Under the pieces are notes generated by a model, which was not told the DNA's origin, did not search any database, and saw nothing but the letters and a program-made list of their open reading frames with translations. This document shows, piece by piece, positions 1-11,904 of a DNA stretch of 64,000 bases. The stretch is from the NCBI GenBank assembly GCA_025890175.1, contig JANPYM010000016.1:659036-723035 (forward strand), written 5' to 3'. A program made the position numbers and the translations under genes. Numbering within the stretch: the first letter of the stretch is position 1; every line of letters starts with the position of its first letter. This DNA comes from Ciborinia camelliae (lineage: Eukaryota > Ascomycota > Leotiomycetes > Helotiales > Sclerotiniaceae).

Positions 1-2
1 GT

Positions 3-1214
3 TTCAAGAGACTTTCTCAGATCGCCTGGGATGATGTGGTGGAGATTGTCTTTGAGGAGAAATCCGACGGGGCTTGTGTTCAGGAACGGGAGACGCGGGT
101 GTGCGCCGAGATTGGATCGGCTCACGAGCGGCTTTTTGATGATCAGCATCACAAACCTGCGTGGAGGGTTCGGGTGCTTATGTATGGGGCTCAAGATGGG
201 ACGTGTAGAGTATATATACTCTTTCTGGCGAACCATGCGATTGCCGATGGATTAAGCTGTGCTGCTTTCCAGAGGACTTTGCATGAGCAGTTATGTCTTG
301 CTACGGTGGAAACACCTCAGACGAGTGGTGATGTTCAATGGCCATATATTATCCCGGAGACGGTGGGGAAACCAATAGCTATTGAAGACGCCATAGATAT
401 CAGTCCTCCGGGATGCGAATCACTCGATTTACAAGGCCCCTCGAACGAGAAGAAAGAGAAGATATGGGCGGGAAACTTCCCATGCATGCCCACAATCGCA
501 GCATACAAATCTCTCATCCTTCTCATTACCATTTTTCCGGCGCCAGCCCAGCGAGTTTTGGAAACAAGTCGGCGTCTCAAAATTACCGTCACGGGGTATC
601 TGCATGGTTTAATCGTCAGCTACCTTGCGCGTGCGACCGTTACAGATAACCAACTTGGTCTCAAGGGTGGGACACCTTACTCGCTGCGGAGATGTAGCAA
701 ACTTCCGCTGGGCGAAATGGCAAATCATATCTCATCGATAACGACTCATTGGGATGCCGCATTGGTGAATCGCATGCGTCATGTGAAAGAGGAATCGTTC
801 GAAGAGGAAGAGTTGATCGCCGCGATAGGGAATCAATTATCCGCAGAACTCTCAACAGAGCTGAAGGGAATTCAAGACCGGGGAGTGTCGCTACTGCGGT
901 TTGTTCAAGACATCGTCGATTTAGACACTTTTTGTCGCGAAAAGCTATCCGAAGAACGATCCGAGACGTACGAAATATCGAATCTGGGAGTGGTGAAAAT
1001 GAATCAAGTTCCCGAAGAAAGTTCTTCAACACTCCGGCTTGACGGCCTGATATTCTCACAATGTGGATCGGTGCATGGTTCTCCTATTGGATGCAATGTT
1101 GCAAATCTGGAAGGGGGCCCATTGGTCATTAGTTTAACGTGGCAGAAAGGCGGGGTAGATGATGAAATAATGGAAGGGCTGCAAAATTTTTTGAAAAGTA
1201 GATTGGGAGCATAG
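3..1214 (+). CDS. Alcohol acetyltransferase / condensation-like acyltransferase, 5' partial
   Basis: The frame is open from the left edge of the window, so the true start lies outside; no ATG near position 30 is in this frame. The fragment is about 403 residues and ends at TAG. It carries NHAIADG, a match to the HxxxDG active-site pattern of BAHD, condensation-domain and alcohol-acetyltransferase enzymes, in which the His acts as general base for acyl transfer from an acyl-CoA. The C-terminal part (SQCGSVHGSPIGCNVANLEG, then GPLVISLTWQKGGVDDE) resembles the final strand and helix region of the fungal AATase family (PF07247-like). No intron signals are needed across the visible part. The acyl acceptor cannot be told from sequence; a secondary-metabolite or ester-forming role is equally possible. 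Confidence 0.72.
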   Translation, partial: FKRLSQIAWDDVVEIVFEEKSDGACVQERETRVCAEIGSAHERLFDDQHHKPAWRVRVLMYGAQDGTCRVYILFLANHAIADGLSCAAFQRTLHEQLCLATVETPQTSGDVQWPYIIPETVGKPIAIEDAIDISPPGCESLDLQGPSNEKKEKIWAGNFPCMPTIAAYKSLILLITIFPAPAQRVLETSRRLKITVTGYLHGLIVSYLARATVTDNQLGLKGGTPYSLRRCSKLPLGEMANHISSITTHWDAALVNRMRHVKEESFEEEELIAAIGNQLSAELSTELKGIQDRGVSLLRFVQDIVDLDTFCREKLSEERSETYEISNLGVVKMNQVPEESSSTLRLDGLIFSQCGSVHGSPIGCNVANLEGGPLVISLTWQKGGVDDEIMEGLQNFLKSRLGA

Positions 1215-3080
1215 TCTGGTAGGAATTGGTGGATAAATAGAAACGTATGTCAATTAGTCTGGTAGGAATCGGTGGATAAATAGAAACGTATATCAATGTT
1301 CTCAAGTAATAAAAGGGGTGCAAAAGTGTAGATTGAGAGCATAGTCAACTACCTATCTATCTGACTTAATTTCGAAAATCCACCAAAGAGAAAAAGGGTG
1401 GCAGGAATTGATGGTGACCAGAAACCCATATATATTAATATTATCAACCAATATTCCCAACCAATTTGCGCAACAAATCGCTTGCAAATGAAAAGAATAT
1501 TTGAATTCCAAGTAGGCCATCAGGAAAACTCCCCAGTGCCAAAATTCATCAGTGAGAACATCCATTCCTTCTCATAAGGATGTGCTAGTAGGTAAGGTAC
1601 CTTAGGTAGTATCCCACCACCTTCCCCCCCCCCTCTTAGCTAGGTAGAGTACAATACCTACCTAGGTACCTAGGTACCTACCTACCTACCTACTACCTAT
1701 ACACCGAGGAGTCCATTCCACATGTATTTTTTTATTTTTATTTTTTTATTTTTATTTTTTTTTTCAAAAATAAAAACAACAAAAACAACAGAAAACAACA
1801 GAAACAACAGAAACAACAAATACAGAGACAGAAAGAGAAATGCCATAAAAAAAGTTTAAAAAAACCAAATAAAAAAATCAACACATAAGTTTACTAAATT
1901 ACTATTGCCAACGGTATCCAGATTCCAAATCAAATCAAGTCAAGTTCCCTTAGCTTACCATAGCATACCTTACCTTCCTTGCCTTACCTACCTTACCCTA
2001 CCTTCCCTTACCCTATTCTACCTTCTCTTCCGCTCGGCTGTATATATATATATACCTAGGTATATATATATATATATATATAGAAAGAGAAAGAAGACAT
2101 CACCATCCCCTTCACCATCACCGTATAGAACTACCTAGGTACACCAAACTACACCAAACTAAAACTACACCAAACTAAACTAAACCAAACTAAACTAAAA
2201 CTAAACGAGGTATCTAGTAAGTATGCTTGCTTGCTTGCTGTACGCAGCCAACTTTATTTAGGTAGGTAAGTAGGTAGGTAGGTAGGTAACTCGCACCTTG
2301 GTATCATACCTACCTAGGTATGGACGATGAAACTTGGTATCTTGATATCTTGGTATCTTGATATCTTGATAGGTAGGTAGGTATCTATTGATATTCCTAT
2401 GATATGATAAAGATACCGATACCGATACAGATTATTTTAAAAAAGGAATTCAAGGAATTCAAGCAAGGAAGGAGAAGCAAAGGAGAAGGATAGTACAGCA
2501 TAGTGCAGCGCATATAATAGAAGTACTCCTTCAAGACTCCAAGAAGAAAGTCAACGACCCACCTCCTTGTCAAGTTGACAGAGTTGAAAGTTGCTCTACT
2601 TTGTAGCTGGGTTGGATGAGGGACTGTAGCGTAGGCTTACCTTCCTATGTTGTGTTGCGATACGGATATCGGACATTGATTATCCAAAGCATGGAGTGAG
2701 ATATTGTTTGATATTAGGGATATCTTTTCTTTCTTTCTTGCTTCTCTAAACTGTTGTCCGCCAATATCATTCATTACTTGACACCAAATTCTCCCGATGT
2801 CATTCCAAGAAAAGTTTGATAATGAAGTCGATGAGATGACACCACCCCGTCCGTTATTTCCATACATCGCAGTCGTGGTGCCAATACAGAGGTCATTGCC
2901 AAGAAAAAGTAGAGCAGACGACCATCGATGTATGTATGTATGTATGTATGTGACCGAGCAGAAACGACCAATCTGCACGTATCAAGTTCTCATCTCCAAG
3001 CGTACATGCCGCGAGGTGACCTGTAGTAAAGACCTAGGTACATGCTGTATATTCGATATATCCGACATGTAGACCTCTTA
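1215..3080. other. Gene-free stretch rich in simple repeats
   Basis: This interval separates two convergent 3' ends. It starts with a near-duplicate of about 45 nt (around 1215-1240 and 1256-1281, both containing a tctggtaggaat-type core). It then has A/T homopolymer blocks (1724-1760, 1846-1880), an (ACCT)n/(AGGT)n block near 1655-1700 and again at 2260-2290, and ACCAAACTA-type repeats at 2140-2200. No open frame here looks coding. Confidence 0.6.
2040..2082. repeat. (TA)n microsatellite interrupted by TACCTAGGTA
   Basis: Two TA dinucleotide runs flank a single palindromic cctagg core, making a long AT-rich palindrome that could extrude as a cruciform. It lies in intergenic DNA. Confidence 0.85.
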
Positions 3081-3843
3081 TCAAGACTCCTTGTGATCAC
3101 ACTCGTCTGTTTCTTCCTCTTTACGACTGGGCCCATCCCTAGCCTTGGCCCGCGCCGCCGACTCTTGTGCTTCGAAGCTCGCCAAGAGATCATCGATCTT
3201 CTTTTCGAGGTTCGTCAGGTTGGATTCGAGCATCTGGGCTGTCTTTTCGCCTCCTAGAAATATTTGGCTTGTCAGGGATGCATGATGGTTCGATCAATGG
3301 TGTCTGTCGACGGTGTATGGGCATGCGGAATTCAGCTGGCTGAGGTGCAAGGACGCAACGCCCTAGAGATGCCATGCCCGGGATCGCGTGGCAGAGGCAA
3401 AGAATGGGAGGCGAAGACGAGGAGCTAAAAACAGTTGGGGGGAAACGCACGCTGGAGTTCTTTATAGGCCTAGATTTTTCGTTTTTCGTTAGACATGGGT
3501 GTCAAATGCAGCTGGTTTGAGCTGGGGTACAGATGGAATTCTCTCCCCGTCCCCGAGACGTGGTTTTCGCATTGGAAATATAAACATTCCCATTGGGGGA
3601 AGGATGGGGAAATTTAGAAGCCCATAAGGAATCATGAAAGCATCTGCGAACTGATGGAGGAGTCTGCACTTTTACAGGCGTAAGGGGCGAGGGTCGAGGG
3701 TCGAGAAGGGCAATGGAAATGATAATGACTGATCAGGGGAATGAATGTTGAAAATATTGACATACCTGAGCTACATCTGCATCTGAAAGAGTAACATCAC
3801 CATTTTCGGAATGATCCATCTTGGAATCTCTTGGGGAAGACAT
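3081..3843 (-). CDS. Small coiled-coil protein, 89 aa, three exons including a 19-nt micro-exon
   Basis: Exons on the minus strand are 3843-3766, 3469-3451 and 3253-3081, giving 270 nt. Exon 1 encodes MSSPRDSKMDHSENGDVTLS followed by DADVAQ and ends at CAG before GTATGT. The second exon (AYKELQ plus one base) lies between a CTAAC...TCTAG acceptor and a GTGCGT donor. Exon 3 resumes in phase with GEKTAQMLESNLTNLEKKID, then a charged tail ending at TGA. Without the micro-exon the reading phase fails: exon 1 is phase 0 and exon 3 needs one leading base. The central heptad-like stretch suggests a short coiled coil. Small proteins of this kind are, as I recall, conserved but unnamed in Pezizomycotina. 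I assign no function. The two introns (296 and 197 nt) are long for this window. Confidence 0.75.
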
Positions 3844-5695
3844 TATTTTGGATTTGATCGGAATGATTCGAGGGTGCGAATTGGGTGTCTCGAGGGAGTT
3901 TCGGAAGAATGTACGATGTGTTATCGATAAGTTTTGGGTGATGGATTGCTCCGAGTGCTCAGCTCGGTAAGGTTACTCCGTCCGTATGTACTCTCGTAGT
4001 CCCATTTCGAACAATCGAATATGCAGGTGTTACACCTGCAGTCACGCTTGGACTAAAGAAGAAACAACTCTTCGTAGTACTCATCTCATCGTTTCGTGCC
4101 CAATTCAAAATGTAGATGATCACCTTATCGTAATTATCTTATCTCGTCGTGTCGAAGAGAAATGGCATCAATTTTTGCAATACTAATAATGTCCACTTCA
4201 TATGGTGACCATCAACGAAGGGCCAGCGAGGCCCAGGGATTGATTATAGCAGACTAGCAGTGTACACACTTGGGCGGATGGTTTGATATTGAAAAGTATA
4301 TCCTGATTGAAGGACTAATGGAGATATATGATAGATGATCAAAATTAGAGAGAGGGAAAGACAGACATTTACCCAGTAGACCTAGCCAAACATCATACAT
4401 GAATGATTGAATTTAAAATCAACAACATCAGATTTTCCAACCCCAGATCACCGATTTCATTTTCCACCCACAGCTTCCGACTCCGATAACCTTTCCAATA
4501 ATGCCTACCTACCTTGGGGTAGTATGCTTTATTGGGATTGGGATTGGGATTGTCCGACCCGAGTATAGTATCGTGGTATGAGTATGGAGTACATGACTCA
4601 ATATTTTAATTGGCTACACAGCAGACACATTACATCAAAGCAAGTCAACACACGGGGAGTAAGAGCAGAACAAAAAAGAGGCGAAGAACCCGGTAGTAGA
4701 CAATGCAATGCATGGATATGGAGATTTGGACAAACAGATGATGTGAAAGATCGCATTTTGAGTTGTTCGATTGATGGATTGGGGATTATGGTTTGGTGGA
4801 CGTGTATCACGTGTGGTGTGCTTTATTTATTAGTTGCATGCTGATCGAGCCCTGGATATCGTACCTAGGTAATGATACGATTTGATTTGATTTTTATACT
4901 TTCGGTTTCACTTGCTCAAAGCTTATCGGAACCTGCTAGGGAATATTATGGAGGAATGAACGGAGCCTTGGAAGCTCGAAAGAGGCAACAACCTTGGAGA
5001 TAGTCAACTTAACGAAGTTTGATCATTCTTAATATTTGGTGAAAAACGTGGCTGTGGAATGGGAAAGGTTTAACGGGGTAAGGTATATTACGTATAGATT
5101 TTGAGTTGGTGGCGGAAGCGAAGGGAAGGGAGGGGAAGGGAAAGTTTAAAAAGTATACTAGGTACCTACCGATAGAGTACCAAGCAAATACGAAAAAAAT
5201 AAAGGATGAAGCCGAACGTGCATGAAATATGGAAATGAAGATGGAAATGGGAATGACGGAAAATAAAAAATGGCATATCTTACAGTATGGGGTTGCTGAC
5301 ATTTTTCGATTATCTATCATCTCATTATGATATCAATAAATTCAATACCTGGTGATTCAAAAAGGAAACAAATGGGATCCCGAGCCTCGCTTCCATCTCG
5401 CCGGGTAAATATGTATAGGATGTTCGGAGATGTGTAGGTATGATATCCGGAGATGTGTAGGTATGCTATCCGGAGATGGATATTTTTCTTATAGGTATCT
5501 CGATTATTGATTTGGATTGGGTAATTTGAGTTACTTGTTCGGTTCGGCATCCATCAATATAAATATGGGCAGTGACATACCATCATGTCATTTTCTGAGA
5601 AGCTGATGTCAAGATTGAATACATCCTGATGTTCAACATTCCATCCATCTAGAATCTAGATGATTTTCCTTATAGACTTTTCCTCCTTGAACTTT

Positions 5696-5741
5696 CTTTT
5701 CTTTCTCTTTCTTTTTCTTTTCTTTTTCTTTTCTTTCTTCC
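5696..5741. repeat. Polypyrimidine tract (TTTTC/TTTC repeats)
   Basis: An uninterrupted run of T with regularly spaced C (ctttctttttcttttcttt type). It is intergenic, a simple sequence repeat with purine/pyrimidine strand asymmetry. Confidence 0.8.
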
Positions 5742-6955
5742 ATTTCAGAAGTATAATATTGACAATACACCTAATAGAATAGAATAGAATAGCGTTGCCT
5801 ATCTACCTTGGCACCTAGATGGTATTTGAGTAAAATCGACGATGATTGATATATTGATTGGTTTACCGTATTCAGATAACTGTTATACCACTCCGTACCT
5901 ACCTACTTAGGTAATCTATCTGCATGGACTATGGACTTCCCTCTTTGAACTTAAGTAGGTAGGTACAGTAGTAGGGATCGTATACTTCCAATTCCTCCTA
6001 CTCACTCACATCTGCTGTACAGTATTTGGTACATGTATCTGCAAACATCTGATGGGTGATATGATCTAACGGGATGAAAGAATGGATGGATGAATGGACT
6101 CCTAGAAGCGTGTTGTGCAGGTATATCGTGAACATCTCGTGTGCATCATATGTACTGCCGTGTATAATATCAACATCTCGGTAATAGTATCTACGGAAGA
6201 GAGATATTTTAGATATATCACCTACATGATGTGAATTTGATTGAATTCATTCCGACCGACCTCGGGAGTTCATCCAAGTGATGACATGACAGTCTTCTCT
6301 CAATCATGATGACAATAATAAATAGAAAATAATATAGGACCATATTGATCGTAGCTAGACCATCATCTATATCAAAGAATCACTCCCACACTTCTAGAAT
6401 CCAATAATATTCGTATCCAGTTGACGTGGGAAAGTTTAACTCCCTACCTCCAGCTACTTTTACCTTTTAGGAAAGGATAAGAGAGAAGCGTGGAATAGAA
6501 TACTACGGTAATAATAATGGGAAATGATGAATGGGAAAGAATGAAAAATGGATCCTGGGATTACCTGGGTAACCCCTTCCCATCCTTCCCATCCTTCCCT
6601 CACCCAATTCACAATTACTACCTAGGTCTGTCGGAATCTGAATTGGAATCGGAAAAACAAATGGAGGATCGGTAAATGACCAGGTAGGGATGCATTTATG
6701 CATTTATGTTAAATGGAGATCCCTGCTTGTACACAGTGGAGAGTGAACTAGAGGAGCAAGGATTATTAATCAGCTGTTCAAATCTCGATGATAGCAAAAT
6801 TTATTTCTTTCACCCATTAATGTGGTAATGCTGCCGCCCTTCTTTCAATCCCGGTTGATCTTTGATGTGTGTGTGGTCTTGATTTCTTGATTTCTTGATT
6901 TCTTGCTTGATTCTTGATTCTTCCATCTACCAGACGAGTACGACTTCCATATCCT

Positions 6956-7010
6956 CCCTCTCCTTTCTTCTCCTCCTCTCCTCTCCTCTCCTCTCCTCTC
7001 GTCTAGTCTA
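6956..7010. repeat. CTCCT/TCTCC pentanucleotide repeat
   Basis: A tandem array of CTCCTCTCCTCTCCTCTC type, followed at 7042-7130 by ACCATACCAT and ATCCCATCCT arrays. It lies in the distal promoter or leader of the SAM-HMG gene. Confidence 0.8.
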
Positions 7011-8471
7011 GTCTCGATCCCATTATTTATCATATCCCATCATACCATAGGTACCATACCATACCATACCATACCATATCCCATCCTATCCCATCCTATC
7101 TTATCCAATCCAATCCACTCCGCTCCACTCCACTCCACCCAAAAAAAACTCACTCAATCGATATCCTCTCATGTAGAGAAATTTCTATCTACCAGAAAAA
7201 TACCATTCAGGCATAAGCAACGAAGACGCCTTTTTTTTATTTTTTGTTTGATTTTTATATTTCCTTTCTTCTAAAAGATCGTTTGGTTGACCGACCTCAT
7301 ACTTATATCCATCCCTACTTATACAGTACTCCCCTTCTTCTTCCTTCACTTTTTTTATACCTTCTTAGGCAATTCTTGCTTCGTCACCCATTGCCCCTCC
7401 TCCCCTCCTTGGTCCGATCATCGTTTGTTTATACCTTTCTCGAGATACCACTACCTATTTTTGGCACTACTTGATTCATACAATACCATACCACATTTCC
7501 CATATACCCAAGGCACATATTCGGATCGTCTTTCTTGAATTGGCATACACATGAATCGCATGTCTTCCGTTCTCCGTTCTTCAACTTTACACGCATATTA
7601 TCTTCCTTTTCACAGTACAAGCTGCTAGAATTATACCGAAACAGATTCTCTCGCCGAAATCTTTCTTCTTTCTACCTACTCCATCCTTAGGAATAAACTC
7701 TTTCATACGAGCAATAAAGATTCACGACCCACTTCCTGACACTACCACCATCTAGTTAGTTTTCAAGCAGGTATACTTCCATACTCTTAAACATTTGCCC
7801 GAAAGATTGCCCCTCCATCAGTCACGTCTATACTCTGCCACCCCACCGCAGATCATCTCGTGTTGACCGGGTATATTCATGAAAAATAGTATTATTTAGT
7901 TTCCACTTGAATGTATGGCTAATACTGATGTGAAGTGACGTCTTAGAGCAAGAATTAGACCCTTTTTACGGACATCATCTTCGATCCATTATATCCGATT
8001 TCGCTTGATGCAAGCTCTCTGATAACGAAACACATTCAGGGACCTCGGGAAGGAATACAACTAAAACATCGCCTTCATAGAGTCTATCGTTTCCAGCTCG
8101 CCTTCGCATATACACTAAAAGTTTCCAATCTTCGATCATTATAACGACGGAGCCTTCATGACAGAGAAGAGCAAGCCGATAACCCCTAGAGGTCAAAATT
8201 TCATTCAAACTTCATCCCTCCAACGCAACTCATTTTCTCCAACCAATTCATGAAGGGGCCGGATATTGGCATTAGAAAGGGAGATTGTATCTCGAAAACC
8301 TTCCAAGAGATATATATTTTCAGTGGAAATTTGAGAGCAACAGTATATCCGAAGGCCCGCGACCTGAAACCCAAAAGCACTCTCCAACGAAGTGGAGAAG
8401 GAATTCATCACCGGAAGCAGGAAACTCTTACTAATATTTCTGGACACGAAGATCCAGAGACAGCCTGCTGT

Positions 8472-10246
8472 ATGACTGACTTGTCAGAAATCTTTGCGGA
8501 GTTGGGCATCTCTCAGTACCTCCAAAACTTTAAAGAGCAAGGGTTTGATTCATGGGACACGATACTCGATATAACGGAATCGGATTTCGATGCGCTGGGC
8601 GTGAAACTCGGCCATCGTCGGAAACTCCAGAGAAGGATAGCCAATTCGCGGGGTCTGTCGTCAGATATAGCTCTTGCATCTCCTACTGGCACAACGCCAA
8701 GCGAGATTCATGGAGATGAAGCAAAAGTGGGAGGAGCGAGAGACGCTAAGGAGGGAGGTAGTGGGCCACATGGAGCGAAAAGAAAGTATAGAAGGCATCC
8801 CAAAACAGACGAGAATGCACCAGAGCGACCTCCGTCAGCATATGTCATATTTTCGAACAAAATGCGCGAAGATTTGAAAGGGCGTAATTTATCGTTCACA
8901 GAAATAGCCAAATTAGTAGGCGAGAACTGGCAGAATTTATCGCCAAGCGACAAGGAACCATTCGAGCATTCGGCATACACAGCCAAAGAGCGTTATAATA
9001 ATGAATTGGCCGAATACAAGAAGACGCAAAATTTCAAAGACTACTCTCAGTACCTCGCCGATTTCAAACAAAAGCAAAACCAGCAATTAGCAACGGAGAT
9101 GGATGTTGCGAAAAGACCCAAACTCGAAGCTCATCAAAGCACGGCGAGCAGTGGAACAGCAAGCAGTGGTGGCAGTCAGACCTGCCCAGAATTTTCCCTG
9201 GGTCGCATGCGCGTAGATTCCTCTGCCTCATCTACTTCTCCATGGAATACATCAACCTCGCCCTCGTCGGCTGTTATGACGCCCATGCCAAACCTGGCAA
9301 ATCTGACAGCCTTGACAAATGTTCCGAAAATACCAGGACACCAAGGAAGGCTAGGTCCAGGGTCGCCGATTGATATGCCAAAGGTGCTTCCTGGTTATCG
9401 TGAGTCTATATTAGGGTCGGCAGGGTCACCAATTGATATTCCAAAGGTCCTTCCTGGTTATCGTGAATCTATGCTAGGGCCAGGAGCGCAGCATTTGCGA
9501 GAAGACCATCGTGACGGAGGAAGCATCGTACAACCAATGACCCTCCCTATCAGTAGCGAAAGGCGCATCAGTCAATCAAGTCCCACCACTACCTCCGCGC
9601 AAGATCACTCGAGGTTAAACGATTCAACACAGCATCGTCGAACTCCCCAAAGTAACTTAAATCCGCTACCATCATTGACTTCAGAATCAACGATACAATC
9701 TACTAGCCCAGCGGCCAGTAACTCTATGTACTTTGCACCTCGGACACCTTTAGAACCAGATGTAAATCGATCCCTTCCCATTCCGCCATTATATCCCCAG
9801 AAAAGCTACGACGGCCAATTGCCTTTTTTTACGGGCCCTCCATCCTTATCACCCCAAAACTCCTTCCCTGGCACCCAACAATCACCAAATGGTTCGTGGA
9901 AAACTTATTCCCCCCCTTTTTTTCTTCTCGGGCTGTTTTATATATTCAATTAGAAGTTACTGACATCTAATCAAATTCAGTAGTTAATCCAATTAAGGAT
10001 TTCCCCACCACAATGCCGCCTATGCGAAGATTTAGTGAAGTTCCCCCAAGTATTTCGACCACGATGGGCAGTACTATGGGCAGATCCGATATAAGAAGAT
10101 CTGAAATACGCACACCAGATTCACCGCATCCTCATTTGATAAATAATTATATTTTGACGGCGGAAGACAATGATCTTGATCCCATCAACGCTTTGTTGAG
10201 AGCAGGAGAAATTGTGAGTCGTACCAGCCGTGAAGGACGATCTTGA
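8472..10246 (+). CDS. SAM-domain plus HMG-box DNA-binding regulator, 561 aa
   Basis: Two exons, 8472-9891 and 9981-10246; the 89-nt intron has a GTTCGT donor and an AAATTCAG acceptor, and the phase (G|TA) joins cleanly. Residues 1-61 form a SAM domain (LSEIFAELGISQYLQNFKEQ, then a basic helix after LGVKLGHRRK). Residues 117-184 are an HMG box (RPPSAYVIFSNKMREDL ... ENWQNLSPSDKEPF). The rest is Ser/Pro/Thr-rich and disordered, ending in DPINALLRAGEIVSRTSREG. HMG boxes bend DNA in the minor groove and SAM domains oligomerise. In Podospora and other Pezizomycotina, HMG-box proteins form a network controlling mating-type and sexual-development genes; a similar role here is inference. The start at 8472 is preferred because the SAM domain begins there. 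The frame is open back to an ATG at 8250, whose 74 codons do not look protein-like. Confidence 0.85.
9360..9485 (+). repeat. 63-bp in-frame tandem duplication inside the SAM-HMG gene
   Basis: Copy 1 is 9360-9422 and copy 2 is 9423-9485. Both encode a 21-residue unit with the core GSPID(M/I)PKVLPGYRES. Most differences are at third codon positions, so the duplication has been retained under selection or is not very recent. Confidence 0.9.
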
Positions 10247-10916
10247 GTGTCAGGGTGTTCTGGATTGATTTGAAGGCGGGATACGATACGCACATGGAAG
10301 AATGAGAATCTACGCGTTTTCATGAAATGGTTTCGGGCGGTCTTTTTTTTGGCGTACGCGGGATCAGGGTTTTGGATGGAGCTTGGGAGTCATTGGGACA
10401 TTGAAGGCATTCATGATTATGATCCCCTGAAACTGAAAGGTTTGTATGACATAGCTGTCTTTGTTACTAGACATGAGACTGCGTTGTATGATATCAAAGA
10501 TAAGATTGGATTGACGAGCGGATGTGGATGGAATCGGGATAGGGATAGGGATTATGAATATCGGAAAAGGAAAAGAAAAGAAGAACCCTTGGAATTGGAA
10601 CGAACATATTCAGATCATTTCTTTTTTGGTTTTGGTTCATGAGGTGATGATTTTATGTGATTTGATTTGATTTGACTATGATTTTTTTTTTTTTTTTTTT
10701 GGGGGGGGGGCTCCGTAGTTGGAGGGAGGGAGGGAGGGATTTGACGGAAACCGGGAAGCGAGAAGCGAGATGCGAGATGAGAGAATAAGTAGGTAGGTAA
10801 TAAATAGGTACCTATCTATCTACCTAAATACCGCAGGCTATCATGTATTAAAAAAAATTGACGATATACGTATACGTACTCTATACCGGTCGGTATACAG
10901 TATTGTATAATATTAG

Positions 10917-10960
10917 GTGGGTAGGTAGGTAGGTGGGTTAGTGGGTTAGTGGGTTAGTTG
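10917..10960. repeat. GTGGGTTA telomere-like short repeat
   Basis: A GGTAGGTAGGT run passes directly into tgggttagtgggttagtggg, an octamer repeat one step away from the TTAGGG telomere unit. Confidence 0.7.
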
Positions 10961-11562
10961 ATAGACGATTTATTGCCCCTCGAACGAAATCCCTCTATTG
11001 AATGAAATGAAATGAACGGAAGCGGAAGCGTGAACTGGAACTGGAACTGGGACTGGAACTTCCAAATGCTTACTCCAACCTTCAGAGTCGAAAGTTAAGA
11101 GGGGAGGAGTCAAGTATAGCGTCGTGAATGGGGGTTTAACGAGGAGCTCAGCTAGTAGCTACCTAGCTAGGGAATAGTGATCATAATGATAACCGAGCCG
11201 GTATACCTAGTAGTTACTGCAAATTGGTAGGTAGTGTAACTGAGCTAGCTTTTTTATTGTTTATATTTATATTTATTAGACTTTTATAGTGCAGTATATG
11301 GAGAGATGTATTGTTTGTATCATTTGTACCTTTATCTTTGATGCCTTATAGGAGGATGTAGGTAGGGGGTAGGTAGGATGTAGGTAGATAGATAGATAGA
11401 TCGATAGCGGAGGTAGGAGATATATCTCTGAAAACTTTTAGGGATTTTTAGGGATTAGGTAGATAGAGAGTGAGTTGGTTAGATAGGAAGGATGAGGAGG
11501 GGAGAGAAAAGAGAAGGGAAATATAATCTAGAGACCTCCTGTCAGGGTTGCTGCGTAAGGTA

Positions 11563-11615
11563 TAGAGTTAGAGTTAGAGCTAGAGCTAGGGCTAGGGTTA
11601 GTGCTAGGGCAGGGA
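11563..11615. repeat. Degenerate (AGAGTT/AGGGCT/AGGGTT) hexamer array
   Basis: Runs of agagttagagttagagcta grade into gctagggctagggttagtgc. The spacing is hexameric and the last units match TTAGGG, so this reads as an interstitial degenerate telomere-like tract. Confidence 0.7.
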
Positions 11616-11904
11616 ACTAGAAAGGGGGTATTTAAACAGTTCATCTTTCTGATCAGAATCTTTTCCTCTTAATAGTTTAATACCATACTATTCCAATGCC
11701 CAAGATATATGATTCCCTTGTTCCTTCACTCCGTAACATCCCTCTACTCTAACTATCTCTCCTTTTCATTTTTATTTTATATAACATTATGTTATCTAAT
11801 CTTACTACTAGTAAGATTGCTACTGTAGTACTCGTTTAAAAGAAAAAGGTATTAAAAGGGATTTAGTAAATTAGAATTAGAATGGGAATTACGTAGAATT
11901 GGTG

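Larger units (their letters stand above)
3844..8471. other. 4.6-kb divergent intergenic region between the coiled-coil and SAM-HMG genes
   Basis: No convincing gene is visible. The right part (about 7040-7830) is strongly C/T-rich with CCATACCATACC-type repeats and polypyrimidine runs, as is usual for fungal promoters and 5' leaders. The SAM-HMG transcript probably begins there and carries a long leader. The frame open from 8250 is discussed with that gene. The left and middle parts hold ACCT/AGGT blocks (4864-4870, 5158-5168, 5894-5910, 5945-5956) and the tracts listed separately. Confidence 0.55.

Noticed and set aside
8250..8471. Upstream ATG giving a 74-residue N-terminal extension of the SAM-HMG protein
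   Set aside because: The extension has no family-like content and the SAM domain starts right at the next Met; it is more likely leader sequence.
9892..9953. SAM-HMG protein ending at the stop near 9953
   Set aside because: The tail after QQSPN reads through an intron; splicing to 9981 continues in frame to a plausible C-terminus.
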